Origin: JABDLO01 sp041749255
Lineage (GTDB): Bacteria > Bacteroidota > Bacteroidia > Chitinophagales > Saprospiraceae
Reading direction: 5' to 3'
NCBI GenBank assembly: GCA_041749255.1
Contig: JBGTBR010000067.1
Span: 10,078 to 74,077 of the forward strand
DNA: 64,000 nt
The notes under the pieces were generated by a model. That model saw nothing but the letters and a program-made list of their open reading frames with translations, did not search any database and was not told the DNA's origin. Positions 16,375-26,349 of the stretch are shown here, one piece after another. Positions within the stretch are counted from its first letter, which is position 1, and each line of letters opens with the position of its first letter. The translations under genes and the position numbers were made by a program.

Positions 16375-16905
16375 TTAAAAGTTTACAAACAACTTAATCA
16401 ATTTCGTTAACCCTGCCTGATTTTCTGCTACACCATTAATAGCAAACCCACCTGAGGATATTTCACCTTCACAAAGGGCATTGGGATCGATGACAAAATC
16501 TGTCGTAACTCCACTTCCTGTGGCACAGTTTCCCGTCAAAGCATAAAAAACCGTATCCGCAGGAATAATACCATCAATTGCGAGAGCCATGGTATCCAAA
16601 TTGCAAATAACCCCAAAACCTCCCTGCTTAACTAAATATTTAATTCCAGACTGATCATCACTGGCACGCAGCCTGATCCAGGTCTTTTGGGTAGTAGGAA
16701 TAGAAATAGTTGATTCATCATCTGAATAGGAAGATAGTGCTGTACTAATATCCGAATCGGGATCGCCTGTTTCCACCTCAAAATACAAATCAGGGAAAGT
16801 ATCATCACTCATATTGACCCTGATCTGATCATCACTGCAAGGATTGCAAGAAACCACAAGCAATGCCATAATACTGCAAAGAGAAAATAATGTTAGTGCT
16901 TTCAT
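16375..16905 (-). CDS. Small lipoprotein, unknown function
   Basis: About 176 residues starting at the ATG at 16905, which gives a clean lipoprotein signal (MKALTLFSLCSIMALLVVSC, lipobox VVSC). A longer frame to 16968 adds 21 residues that would bury this signal, so the shorter start is preferred. The mature part is acidic and has several cysteines (NPCSDD, VICNLD, TGNCAT, NALCEG) that could form disulfides. It reads like a beta-sandwich envelope protein; no family recognised. It lies 65 bases after the structured repeat array and 88 bases downstream of the membrane protein gene on the same strand. Confidence 0.65.
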   Translation of the reverse strand: MKALTLFSLCSIMALLVVSCNPCSDDQIRVNMSDDTFPDLYFEVETGDPDSDISTALSSYSDDESTISIPTTQKTWIRLRASDDQSGIKYLVKQGGFGVICNLDTMALAIDGIIPADTVFYALTGNCATGSGVTTDFVIDPNALCEGEISSGGFAINGVAENQAGLTKLIKLFVNF

Positions 16906-16992
16906 AGGAAAAAAAATTATTGGGTGAGAAAATGACATCCAATATAAACATAAATATTTAATATTCAATGAAATGACTTACATTCTATATGT

Positions 16993-17442
16993 TTATTCCT
17001 CTCCCCGCAGTCGCTTATCCTGTTTTTGTGCTATTTGCACAATTTTCCACATGGCTCTCACTATTGAAAGAAGCAACAAGTACCCAAAAGTGAAAACGAT
17101 TAATATCCAACGATACGAACCCGCTTCGTCCATGGTGAGGCCTGAAATTAACCAGGCTGTACTTCCCCCTATGATACCAAGCGCAACATAAGAAATGATT
17201 GAATGCAGCCAATACAGGTTTCTCTCTTTTGTTGCAATACTGAGTATACAGTTGATCAGGGCATAAAACAGTATAAATGAAGTAAATATAACCCAGGGTG
17301 CTCCTTGTTTAATAAGAAATATTTCGGTGAATGAAGCCAGATAGGAAAATACATTGAATACCAACATTAAAAGATAAATACCTCCTGCCTGCGCAAATGG
17401 CGAGATATTTTTGGCATAAATGGATTTCTTTTCATCAAACAT
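16993..17442 (-). CDS. Four-helix integral membrane protein, unknown function
   Basis: 149 residues with four membrane helices (about 20-42, 48-68, 78-100 and 108-130) and a highly charged C-terminal tail (KQDKRLRGEE). The tail and the basic loop ATKERN suggest cytoplasmic termini. No motif or named family was recognised. It lies 43 bases downstream of rimO on the same strand and may be cotranscribed with it. Confidence 0.65.
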   Translation of the reverse strand: MFDEKKSIYAKNISPFAQAGGIYLLMLVFNVFSYLASFTEIFLIKQGAPWVIFTSFILFYALINCILSIATKERNLYWLHSIISYVALGIIGGSTAWLISGLTMDEAGSYRWILIVFTFGYLLLLSIVRAMWKIVQIAQKQDKRLRGEE

Positions 17443-17485
17443 AAGCTATACAATGGTTGATGCCTGAATAAAGTTTTTTATATAA

Positions 17486-18793
17486 TCATAAAACTTCAGC
17501 ATGAATATCGTATTCGGTGGCGTCTGTTATCAACACCTGGGCAAAATCACCCTGACGCACATAAAACCGATTAGCCGGAATGAGAACTTCATTATCCACT
17601 TCAGGTGAATCGTATTCCGTTCTTCCTATAAAATAATCGCCTTCCTTCCTGTCAATGATCACTTTATACTGCTTTCCGATCATAGATTGGTTTTTAGTGT
17701 AGGAGATATCCTGTTGAACTTCCATCAACCGATTTGCTCTTTCTGCTTTTATTGTTTCCGGTACATCATCCTCTAAAAGATATGCACCGGTGTCCTCTTC
17801 ATGTGAATATTGAAATACCCCTACCCTGTCCAATTCCATTTCCCGGACAAAATCGAGCAATAACTCAAAATCTTCTTCACTTTCTCCCGGAAACCCAACC
17901 AGAAAAGTAGTTCTGATTCCAATATCAGGTACTCTTTTTCTCGCTTCAATAATTAATTCTCTTTGTTCTTCTCTTGTGATCTGTCTTTTCATAGCGGCTA
18001 AAATCCGATCCGAAGCATGCTGCAAAGGTATGTCCAGATAGTTGCACACTTTTGGTTGATTTCTCATCACATCAAGCACTTCCAATGGAAATTTAGAAGG
18101 ATAGGCATAATGCAGGCGAATCCATTCTATGCCATCTACTCCACTCAATGCATTTAACAGGTCTCCCAATGCCCTCCTCTTATAGATATCGAGTCCGTAA
18201 TAAGTGAGTTCCTGGGCTATTAATATGAGCTCTTTAGTACCTATCGATGCGAGATGTGTGGCTTCTTTTACCAGGTCTTCTATTGATTTGGAGATGTGCT
18301 GACCCCGCATAAGGGGAATGGCACAAAAAGTACATGTTCGGTTGCATCCCTCTGAAATTTTAAGATAAGCATAGTGAGCGGGAGTGGTAAGAATACGCTC
18401 TCCAATCAATTCATGCTTATAATTTGCATTGAGTTTAGAAAGTAGACCGGGTAATTCCATGGTTCCAAAAAAAGCATCTACTTCCGGGATTTCTTTTTCG
18501 AGATCACTTTTATAACGGTGTGAAAGACATCCGGTCACGTACAGTTTTTCAATCTCCCCTCTGCTTTTTAAATCGGCATAGGTAAGGATTGTATTGATGG
18601 ATTCTTCTTTTGCCAACTCGATAAATCCACAGGTATTAACAATGACAATATTAGCATCCTCATTGCTGTCATGCTCTACATCGTAGTTATTGGCTTTTAA
18701 TTGTGTTATGATGTTTTCGGAATCAACCAGATTTTTGGAACATCCCAATGTAATGACGTTTACTTTATTTTTCTTAAGCGTTCTTGTCTTCAT
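17486..18793 (-). CDS. rimO: Ribosomal protein S12 methylthiotransferase
   Basis: A 435-residue radical-SAM methylthiotransferase that adds a methylthio group to an aspartate of ribosomal protein S12. The N-terminal domain has the three conserved cysteines of the auxiliary 4Fe-4S cluster (Cys18 in LGCSKNLVDSE, Cys55, Cys89). The radical-SAM cluster is C150-x3-C154-x2-C157 in GCNRTCTFCAIP. A C-terminal TRAM-like domain ends the protein. LGCSKNLVDSE distinguishes RimO from the related tRNA enzyme MiaB. A good -7 box precedes it at 18863-18870. Confidence 0.95.
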   Translation of the reverse strand: MKTRTLKKNKVNVITLGCSKNLVDSENIITQLKANNYDVEHDSNEDANIVIVNTCGFIELAKEESINTILTYADLKSRGEIEKLYVTGCLSHRYKSDLEKEIPEVDAFFGTMELPGLLSKLNANYKHELIGERILTTPAHYAYLKISEGCNRTCTFCAIPLMRGQHISKSIEDLVKEATHLASIGTKELILIAQELTYYGLDIYKRRALGDLLNALSGVDGIEWIRLHYAYPSKFPLEVLDVMRNQPKVCNYLDIPLQHASDRILAAMKRQITREEQRELIIEARKRVPDIGIRTTFLVGFPGESEEDFELLLDFVREMELDRVGVFQYSHEEDTGAYLLEDDVPETIKAERANRLMEVQQDISYTKNQSMIGKQYKVIIDRKEGDYFIGRTEYDSPEVDNEVLIPANRFYVRQGDFAQVLITDATEYDIHAEVL

Positions 18794-18862
18794 TCATATT
18801 AATTTACTCAATTATGATCTTTCATTTATATAGCGTAATGGAATGGGAACATAATTGAAGTG

Positions 18863-18870
18863 CAAAACTA
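18863..18870 (-). promoter_or_regulatory. Candidate -7 box of rimO
   Basis: On the minus strand this reads TAGTTTTG, a perfect TAnnTTTG match, about 70 bases before the rimO start. A TTG-like -33 element is present only at shortened spacing. Confidence 0.4.
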
Positions 18871-18930
18871 CTACATGTAAAGCAACAATTCTGCATATTG
18901 TTTCTCGTTACTATTGTGAATACAATTTTT

Positions 18931-19587
18931 ATGAAATTTTTACAGCTCCTTTTTATTCTTTCTTTTTCAATTGCAGCTCATGCTCAGTATGGGGTTCTGG
19001 TCAAATGGAATCAGAATAATTATAACGAATTGCTAAATAGGATAGAATTAGGTGATCAAAATTTATTTACCCCTTCCTACGAAATCGGCGTTGATTACTG
19101 GTTTCGGTTAAAAAATTACAGGATGGAATTCTATCCTGAACTTTCTTTTGAAAAGGCCTCTGCCACTCGAATTATGGAAACCGGTGAAGATCTTTCGTTT
19201 CATTCCTTTCGATTTTATTTTCGCACTCATTTTTATGTATTTAATTTTTATGAGGATTGTGACTGTCCCACCTTCTCCAAGCAGGGAAATCCATTTACCC
19301 GCGGTTTTCACCTGATACTTGCACCAGGCGCCGGGTTGTATTCTTTTGGATCTGACAACCGTGAAGATCATACTGGTCTATCTGCTATCCTTGCCGGTGG
19401 TGCAGGCTGGGATGCGGGTATAACGGATGTGATCACCCTTACCCCATTTATACTTTATAGAAGAACGTTCCCTATGAAATGGGAGCCTTTTACAAATGAT
19501 CAGGAAGGATTCAATTCATCATCAATCATGGCGGGATTAAGGCTGGGATTCCGGTTTGATTATAAAGGAACCCGAAAATATCGCTAA
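18931..19587 (+). CDS. Outer-membrane beta-barrel-like protein, unknown function
   Basis: About 218 residues from the ATG at 18931, which opens a clean signal peptide (MKFLQLLFILSFSIAAHAQ); an upstream TTG at 18898 is less likely. The mature part alternates aromatic and polar residues in strands (FRFYFRTHFYVFNFY) with glycine-rich turns (AILAGGAGWDAG), and the late segment GLRLGFRFDYKG is barrel-like. Two close cysteines (CDCP) sit in a loop. It resembles small porin-like barrel proteins of Bacteroidota, but no specific family can be named. It is divergent from rimO. Confidence 0.7.
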   Translation: MKFLQLLFILSFSIAAHAQYGVLVKWNQNNYNELLNRIELGDQNLFTPSYEIGVDYWFRLKNYRMEFYPELSFEKASATRIMETGEDLSFHSFRFYFRTHFYVFNFYEDCDCPTFSKQGNPFTRGFHLILAPGAGLYSFGSDNREDHTGLSAILAGGAGWDAGITDVITLTPFILYRRTFPMKWEPFTNDQEGFNSSSIMAGLRLGFRFDYKGTRKYR

Positions 19588-19654
19588 ATAAATAGGTATT
19601 AAAAATCGATTTACACTTAAGAGGTTTGCTTCAAATGATTATAGCTGCAAACCA

Positions 19655-19684
19655 TTGTAATTAAGGTTCAACGCCTTATCTTGC
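19655..19684 (+). promoter_or_regulatory. Candidate promoter of rocD
   Basis: TTG at 19655-19657, then 19 bases, then TATCTTGC at 19677-19684, close to the TAnnTTTG -7 element. It ends about 20 bases before the ATG, implying a very short leader. Confidence 0.35.
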
Positions 19685-19703
19685 GCCAAAATTATAAAAA
19701 GAT

Positions 19704-20981
19704 ATGACAACAAAGCCAAATACCCTTTCATCTGCCGATTTGATTCAAATGGAAGACAAATACGGAGCACACAATTATCACCCACTTCCTGTGGTACTTG
19801 CTTCAGGAGAAGGGGTATATTTGTACGACACAGAAGGCAAGAAATACTATGATTTTCTATCTGCTTATTCTGCCGTTAATCAAGGGCATTGTCATCCCAG
19901 AATCATAGGAGCACTTAAAAGCCAGGCCGAAAAACTCACCCTGACCTCAAGGGCATTTTACAATGATAAGTTGGGAATTTATGAAGAGTATATCACCCGG
20001 TATTTTGGTTATGACAAGGTGCTTCCTGTCAACACCGGGGTAGAAGCTGTAGAAGCGGCGCTTAAATTATGTCGCAAATGGGGCTATCAGAAAAAAGGAA
20101 TTACCGAACCTAACGCAAAGATCATTTTCGCAAGCGGCAATTTTCACGGCAGAACAATGGCGGTTATTTCTGCCTCTACAGATCCAGCAGCTACAAAAGA
20201 ATTTGGGCCATACATGCCTGGTTATATCATTATACCTTACAATGACATCGAAGCATTGGAAACTGCTTTGCAGGATGAAAATGTTGCTGGATTTATTGTA
20301 GAACCTATTCAGGGCGAAGCCGGTGTCATTGTACCTGATGAAAAATACTTGATTACGGTTAGGGAATTGTGCAAAAAATACAATGTTTTATTTATCGCTG
20401 ATGAAGTGCAAACCGGAATCGCCAGAACTGGTAAACTCCTCGCGACATGCGGTAATTGCCTCTGCACTTCAGGATGCGAAAACCGCTATGAAACCAGGGC
20501 GGACATACTGATTTTAGGTAAAGCTCTATCGGGAGGTGTATTTCCCGTTTCAGCGGTTTTGGCCGACGACGATATTATGTTGTGCATAAAACCGGGAGAA
20601 CATGGATCTACCTTTGGGGGCAATCCTCTCGGGTGCGTTGTAGCTATGGAAGCTTTAGAAGTGGTCAAAGACGAAAAACTCGCATTAAATGCCAATAAAT
20701 TGGGGAAAATTTTCCGCAAACGAATGCAAACTCTGGCAGATAAAAGCGATCTCGTCACATTGGTACGCGGTAAAGGCTTACTCAATGCCATAGTCATCAA
20801 CGACTCTGAAAAAAGCCAAACCGCTTGGAATATATGTCTGGCACTCCGAGATAATGGCCTTCTTGCAAAACCTACGCATGGCAATATCATTCGTTTTGCA
20901 CCCCCACTTGTCATGACAGAAGAACAACTTCACGAATGCTGTGATATTATTGAGAAAACCATTTTGCAATTTGACAGGTAA
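19704..20981 (+). CDS. rocD: Ornithine aminotransferase
   Basis: A 425-residue class-III PLP aminotransferase that converts ornithine and 2-oxoglutarate to glutamate semialdehyde and glutamate. Visible family features are NFHGRTMAVISAS, the PLP-contacting IADEVQTGIARTG (Asp233), the Schiff-base Lys273 in LGKALSGGVFPVSA, and GSTFGGNPL. Between residues 247 and 266 there is a cysteine-rich insertion (C249, C252, C254, C258; C-x2-C-x-C-x3-C) that could bind a metal. It is absent from the enzymes I know best but may be common in relatives. The gene is apparently monocistronic. Confidence 0.92.
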   Translation: MTTKPNTLSSADLIQMEDKYGAHNYHPLPVVLASGEGVYLYDTEGKKYYDFLSAYSAVNQGHCHPRIIGALKSQAEKLTLTSRAFYNDKLGIYEEYITRYFGYDKVLPVNTGVEAVEAALKLCRKWGYQKKGITEPNAKIIFASGNFHGRTMAVISASTDPAATKEFGPYMPGYIIIPYNDIEALETALQDENVAGFIVEPIQGEAGVIVPDEKYLITVRELCKKYNVLFIADEVQTGIARTGKLLATCGNCLCTSGCENRYETRADILILGKALSGGVFPVSAVLADDDIMLCIKPGEHGSTFGGNPLGCVVAMEALEVVKDEKLALNANKLGKIFRKRMQTLADKSDLVTLVRGKGLLNAIVINDSEKSQTAWNICLALRDNGLLAKPTHGNIIRFAPPLVMTEEQLHECCDIIEKTILQFDR

Positions 20982-21250
20982 AAAGTGATTTCTTACTTTA
21001 TAAAATGTTAGAGATTTCTTTTCTGTTCTGATTCAGCTTTTCATACCAAATGAAGTAAAATTGCTCATTGTGATTATAGTGTTGATGTCATTCATTTTTA
21101 TATGATCACGACACATACTCAATAGTAGATTTTGGGTAAATCCCATTGTAAGTGATGGCAAATATTACACTTTATTATAATTTATTCACTAATTTTACAC
21201 TTTATAGGAAATTCTATTTTTAGAATGAACGTTTGACTTATATATAAAAA

Positions 21251-24200
21251 ATGCCCATGAAGTTCGCATCCATCTTTACCAGCCTTATTTTATTGTATAC
21301 GATTGCCGGAGCACAAGAGACGGGCATTTTTACAGATCGTGAAGCTACGTATAAAAGAGGAAAGGAATTATTTGACAAGCATTTGTTTGGGCCTGCTTCT
21401 ATGGAATTGAAAAAGTATCTCAGTCAGCCCCTGGATGTGTCCCATTCAGCTTCCGGAGCTTTAAGGTTGGAAGCAGAACAAAAAGTGAAATTATCAGCCC
21501 TGTATCTTAATATTCCTCAGGGAGAGAAAGAGTTGGTTGATTTTGTCTATCGATACTCTCCCGATCCCGTGATAGACGAACCCAGCCTGGCCCTGGGTAG
21601 CTTTTACTACAATAACAAGCAATACACCAAAAGCGTATATTTTTACGACAAAATCCATATACCCGATTTGGAAGAGGACAAAAGAGCGGAAAGCAACTTC
21701 AAAAAAGGATATGGTTATTTTGTCAATCGCTCATTTGATGAAGCAGCGGTACATTTCAGGGATGCCTCCCAATTTCAGGGTGCGTATTACTACCCTACCA
21801 ATTATTATCTGGGTATGTGCAATTATTTCGCCGGAGACACGAGAAATGCTGTGAGGAATTTTGAAAAGGTGAGTAAATCTCCCACTTTCGGGCCTCTGGT
21901 TCCGTATTATATTACACAGATATACTTTGCTGAGGAGCAATACGATGAACTCATTGAATACGGAGAGAGAATCATTACCTTACCTGCAACTCAAAATATA
22001 AAAGAAATCAGACTCTTGCTGGGTCAAACCTACTTTAAAAGGGGATTGTATTCACAGGCATTACCCCATTTAGCCTTTTATGAAGCCAATACACCCCGGT
22101 TAACTCAAGAAGAATTTTATCAACTGGCATTTACCCAATATAAACTGGGCATGTACCAAACAGCCGTGAAAACCTTTATGGAAATCGCTCTTTTGGAATC
22201 AAAACTGGGACAATTGGTTAATTACTATATGGCTGATAGTTATGTCCATTTGGGAGATCTTGCTTCTGCCCGGTCAGCATTCCGAAAAGTATCGGGTATG
22301 GATTATGAAAAAAGTATGCAGGCAGAAGCTGTATTTAATTACGGAAAACTCTCTGCACAACTCAATTTTGACAGAGAGGCGATCAACACATTGGTGAAAA
22401 TTGATAAAAATTCGCCGTTTTTTACAGAAGCGCGTAAGATCATCAATGAGATCCTTCTTTACTCTGCTGATTATTCCAACAGTATTTCTATCATGGAATC
22501 CCTTTCGGATTGGTCTGATGATTTACAAGCAACATATCAGATCATCGCCTACAAAAAAGCTGTTCAACTGATAAGGGAACAAAATTACAGGGATGCCAGA
22601 GCACACCTCGATAAAAGCAATCGGTATATCGTCAATGGCCATTTGCATCGCAATGGACTGTATTGGAGGGGTTACATGCTTGGTCGTGAAGGTCAGCACA
22701 GGAATAGTATTACAGCTCTTGACCAGTATCTGGAAGCCATGCGAGGTCAAAATCATGTGGATGATGAAGCATCCACTATGACTGCACATTATTTCCAGGC
22801 GTATAATTATTTAAAGCTCAACGATTTTAACAGAGCAGCACAACATTTTAAAAACACAATTACCTCCATTAACAATAACAGGCAACAAATAAGTAACACC
22901 GAAATTACCGATAGATTGTACCCGGATGCTGTTGTCAGAGCCGGTGATTGCCTTTTCAGACTCAATAAATATGAAGAAGCGTATACTTTTTATGATAATG
23001 CAGTCAAAAATAAATTAGGAAATTATGACTATGCACAGTATCAGAAAGCCTTAATTCTAGGGTTGACTAACAGGCCATATGATAAAATCAATGTCCTGGA
23101 GGATCTGATAAGAACACAGCCCCGTTCTGATCTGGCAGATGACGCACTTTTCCAATTGGGAGAAACTTATTTGACCACGGGAAACTTAAACCCCGCAAGC
23201 CAGGCATTTTCTACTCTTGTGAGTCAATATAAAGGTCGAAGTCCACTGATAAATGCTTCTCTGCTCAAGCTGGGGTTAATCACCTTCAATCTGGGCGATA
23301 GTCGGAAAGCTCTTGGCTATTATAAAGATGTATTTAACAATCAATCCAACGCCAAGGAATCACAAGAAGCACTCACAGCAATCGAGGAAATTTACATCCG
23401 GGATATAGGAGATTCCGACGCCTATTTCAAGTTTGTACAATCCATTCCAGGATATCAGCTGACTGATTTTAAAAGAGACAGTCTCAATTACCAGATCGCC
23501 AGATCGCGATATGATCAAGGCGACTATGATCGTGCTATTGAACTGTTTTCTGACTATCTCACTAAAAACCCCAATGGAATATATAAGTTGGAGGCCTATT
23601 ATTACAGAGCGGAATCCAGGTCCATAACAAGAAAGTTTAGCGATGCACTTAAGGATTACAATTATTTGATTGTTATGGGTTTTAATCCATATTACCATAA
23701 TAGTCTTAGAAAAGCCGGTATCATCGCTTATAATTACGAACAGGATTTTTCAAGGGCATACCAATATTTTAGCGCTTTATCAGAAGCTCCGGTTCCTAAA
23801 GATCAGCTTTTTGAAGCCAATATTGGAGCTATGAGGTCTGCATTTCGGTTGAGTGATCATGAAGGGGTGATTAAATTTGCTCCGAAGGTTATTGTCGATG
23901 ATCTTACCACAGAGTCAGAAATTGAATCTGCCTATTATTACCTGGGAAAGTCTTATTTTAATACGGGTTCATTCGCAAATGCTATGGAAGTATTTAAAAA
24001 AATAGAAAATGTAAACAGCAATCAAGCTGCGGAAGCCACTTATCTTATGGCACTCATTCATATGAGACAAGGAAGAACAAACGAAGCGGAGCAAACCATC
24101 GAGATGATCACTGAAATGAAATCCAATTACCCACAATGGGTGGCCAGATCCATTATCCTTTACGGAGAAATTTACCTTTCAAAAAATGATGTTTTTAATG

Positions 24201-24367
24201 CCCGGGCTGCTCTTGAAGCCGTCATTGAAAATTTTAGCGACAATGAGGGAATTGTAAGAGATGCACAAAATATACTAGCAAAAGTGGAGGCTAAAGAACA
24301 GGAACTTAACAGGATAAAAACCCCTGATAATGAATTTATGCAAAGAGATACAACCGGAAGAAATTAA
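21251..24367 (+). CDS. Large exported TPR-repeat protein
   Basis: 1038 residues with a signal peptide (about 1-21, MPMKFASIFTSLILLYTIAG). The rest is built of tetratricopeptide-like helical pairs along nearly the whole length, for example YYPTNYYLGMCNYFAGD and RSDLADDALFQLGETYLTTG. Such solenoids act as protein-protein scaffolds; here it should be periplasmic. It is not recognisably the T9SS protein PorW/SprE. Its stop codon is followed without any gap by the ATG of an outer-membrane barrel gene, so the two proteins probably work together. There is no cysteine lipobox. Confidence 0.8.
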   Translation: MPMKFASIFTSLILLYTIAGAQETGIFTDREATYKRGKELFDKHLFGPASMELKKYLSQPLDVSHSASGALRLEAEQKVKLSALYLNIPQGEKELVDFVYRYSPDPVIDEPSLALGSFYYNNKQYTKSVYFYDKIHIPDLEEDKRAESNFKKGYGYFVNRSFDEAAVHFRDASQFQGAYYYPTNYYLGMCNYFAGDTRNAVRNFEKVSKSPTFGPLVPYYITQIYFAEEQYDELIEYGERIITLPATQNIKEIRLLLGQTYFKRGLYSQALPHLAFYEANTPRLTQEEFYQLAFTQYKLGMYQTAVKTFMEIALLESKLGQLVNYYMADSYVHLGDLASARSAFRKVSGMDYEKSMQAEAVFNYGKLSAQLNFDREAINTLVKIDKNSPFFTEARKIINEILLYSADYSNSISIMESLSDWSDDLQATYQIIAYKKAVQLIREQNYRDARAHLDKSNRYIVNGHLHRNGLYWRGYMLGREGQHRNSITALDQYLEAMRGQNHVDDEASTMTAHYFQAYNYLKLNDFNRAAQHFKNTITSINNNRQQISNTEITDRLYPDAVVRAGDCLFRLNKYEEAYTFYDNAVKNKLGNYDYAQYQKALILGLTNRPYDKINVLEDLIRTQPRSDLADDALFQLGETYLTTGNLNPASQAFSTLVSQYKGRSPLINASLLKLGLITFNLGDSRKALGYYKDVFNNQSNAKESQEALTAIEEIYIRDIGDSDAYFKFVQSIPGYQLTDFKRDSLNYQIARSRYDQGDYDRAIELFSDYLTKNPNGIYKLEAYYYRAESRSITRKFSDALKDYNYLIVMGFNPYYHNSLRKAGIIAYNYEQDFSRAYQYFSALSEAPVPKDQLFEANIGAMRSAFRLSDHEGVIKFAPKVIVDDLTTESEIESAYYYLGKSYFNTGSFANAMEVFKKIENVNSNQAAEATYLMALIHMRQGRTNEAEQTIEMITEMKSNYPQWVARSIILYGEIYLSKNDVFNARAALEAVIENFSDNEGIVRDAQNILAKVEAKEQELNRIKTPDNEFMQRDTTGRN

Positions 24368-26161
24368 ATGAAAAGGGATTTGCTACATATCAACCATTCA
24401 AGTATGCTTAGTCTCACCAGAGAACTACGCCTGTCTTTTTACATACAATTAAAAAGTAATATGAGTTTATCAATCATACTTCCGTCATTGCGTTTACCTT
24501 TAATAGGCTTGCAACATAAAGTTAAATTCCTTCCCTATTTGTTATGGATGCTGGTATTTGTAAGTACTTCCACAAGGGGATGGTCTCAAGATACGATTCC
24601 AACTGGCCAAAGAGATACCATACTCAGATCCGACGTAGTGGACGTAGTCAAATCATTTGAAGCCAATCTGGAGGAAGCCAGAATGTTTTTTATCGACCCT
24701 CAGGCGCCACCAATAGAAATAAAAGAAAGATTATACGGTTATAACGTCACCATTGTACCCTTTGATATGGTATTTCCGGAACCGATTATCAGGCCCATAT
24801 CCATGAGATCGGATGATCCCATAAAATATAAAGATCAATATGTGAAACTCGGCTATGGTAATTTAAAGAACGCATACGGTGACCTGGCCATCCGTAAAAA
24901 TTTAGATGATCTTACAGAATGGTCACTCTCGGCCAATCTTCGTACCGGAGATAATAGTGATGAAATTGCTTTTCAAAAATACAGGGATGTTCAACTTAAA
25001 GCAGGGGTTGGGTTTAATGTCTTTGAAACTTCAAGACTGGAAATCAATGCAGGACTCAATCATATGGGAAGGCATTTCTTTTACGACAGACCTGACAGAA
25101 CAAGTGAATTTGAAGATGCTGACGTGAGACGGAATAGCAATACTATATTAAGTAGCCTGTCCTTTTTTAATGCATTTGATAACGAATCCCGAATGGATTA
25201 TCGCATAGATTTTAATAATAGAATAACCCGGGTAAATGATCTGGATGCAAATGAAATCAACTCACGATTGTATACTTCAATTATACGAAGGAATGAAAAA
25301 AACATCTCCTTTACCATCGCAGGGGGTATAGATATAAACAGGGTCTTTGAAAACACCGATTTTATTGGAATGTTTGATCCCTCTCTGACCATTACAGGTT
25401 CTAAGGTATTAGTTGATGCTGGATTGAGCTATATTTATGCCAATGAAAAAAACCATGTATTCCCAAACATTAAAGTCAAACTTTCGATCAACGATAAAGC
25501 TTTGCAGGTTTTTGCCGGTGCCAATCAGCTAGTACACAGGAATAATGTGGTCAACACCTTAAATTACAATTCATTTTCAAAAGGCATGGACACGCTACAT
25601 GCGCAAATATCAAAAGATATTTTTGGAGGAATCCAGGGTAAAATGTCCCATCTTACCTACCAGGGAAGAGTTGGATACAAAAACATTCGAAATCAGGCTG
25701 TCTTTAACATCGATTTTCAGGACAGCCTCAGAAGACTTGACGCATCCACTGCGGATCTGAATGCTTTTTACATTCAAGGAAATCTTGAATATGACTTAAG
25801 CAATAAATTTACTCTTGGAGGCGTCCTGACACAAAATTTCTTTACGAATGTGTCGACAGATGAGATGTGGCATATATTTCCAATGGAACTAAACGCTTAC
25901 CTGCGGGGTACATTGCTGTCAGAGGTACTGGTACTTAGATCCGATCTTTTTATTCGCGACAGTGCCAGAGCTTTGGATATGGGCGAAACCATAAGGTTGC
26001 CGGGAATGTTTGACCTCAGTGTTGAAGTTGAAGTTAACCCCACACCTTCATTTGGTATATGGGCACGGGCATTAAACCTTTTGGATGTCCAATATAGCCG
26101 TTGGCTTGGTTATCCCAATTTTGGCATTCATATTCAGGGAGGAGTAGTTGCCCGATTTTAA
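24368..26161 (+). CDS. TonB-receptor-like beta-barrel protein without plug
   Basis: Up to 597 residues. The ATG directly abuts the stop of the TPR gene, but the signal-peptide-like segment (LPYLLWMLVFVSTSTRGWSQ) begins only near residue 54, so a later start such as the ATG at 24461 is possible. The mature protein is a series of amphipathic strands with the YVKLGYGNLKNAYGD and GLNHMGRHFFYD patterns of outer-membrane barrels, and it ends IQGGVVARF with a terminal Phe. No TonB plug or carboxypeptidase-like domain was seen. Translational coupling to the TPR gene suggests an outer-membrane pore or assembly complex; the substrate is unknown. Confidence 0.7.
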   Translation: MKRDLLHINHSSMLSLTRELRLSFYIQLKSNMSLSIILPSLRLPLIGLQHKVKFLPYLLWMLVFVSTSTRGWSQDTIPTGQRDTILRSDVVDVVKSFEANLEEARMFFIDPQAPPIEIKERLYGYNVTIVPFDMVFPEPIIRPISMRSDDPIKYKDQYVKLGYGNLKNAYGDLAIRKNLDDLTEWSLSANLRTGDNSDEIAFQKYRDVQLKAGVGFNVFETSRLEINAGLNHMGRHFFYDRPDRTSEFEDADVRRNSNTILSSLSFFNAFDNESRMDYRIDFNNRITRVNDLDANEINSRLYTSIIRRNEKNISFTIAGGIDINRVFENTDFIGMFDPSLTITGSKVLVDAGLSYIYANEKNHVFPNIKVKLSINDKALQVFAGANQLVHRNNVVNTLNYNSFSKGMDTLHAQISKDIFGGIQGKMSHLTYQGRVGYKNIRNQAVFNIDFQDSLRRLDASTADLNAFYIQGNLEYDLSNKFTLGGVLTQNFFTNVSTDEMWHIFPMELNAYLRGTLLSEVLVLRSDLFIRDSARALDMGETIRLPGMFDLSVEVEVNPTPSFGIWARALNLLDVQYSRWLGYPNFGIHIQGGVVARF

Positions 26162-26349
26162 TCCCTTTATTTTCATAAAAGAATTGATTATTTCTACAGT
26201 GGTATCTCTTTAGCCATTACCCCAAAGCTTTGAGGGTGGGTAAAAATGATGACAAAATGTAACCTATCTCATTAAAAACTGAGTATTTACCACAAAACAC
26301 GTAATTCTACTTTGCTAATTCGTGCATTTAATGAAGTTAACTGTATTGA

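Noticed and set aside
26216..26245. Terminator between the barrel gene and the AAA+ gene
   Set aside because: CCCCAAAGCTTTGAGGG is a weak imperfect palindrome without a clear T-tract.
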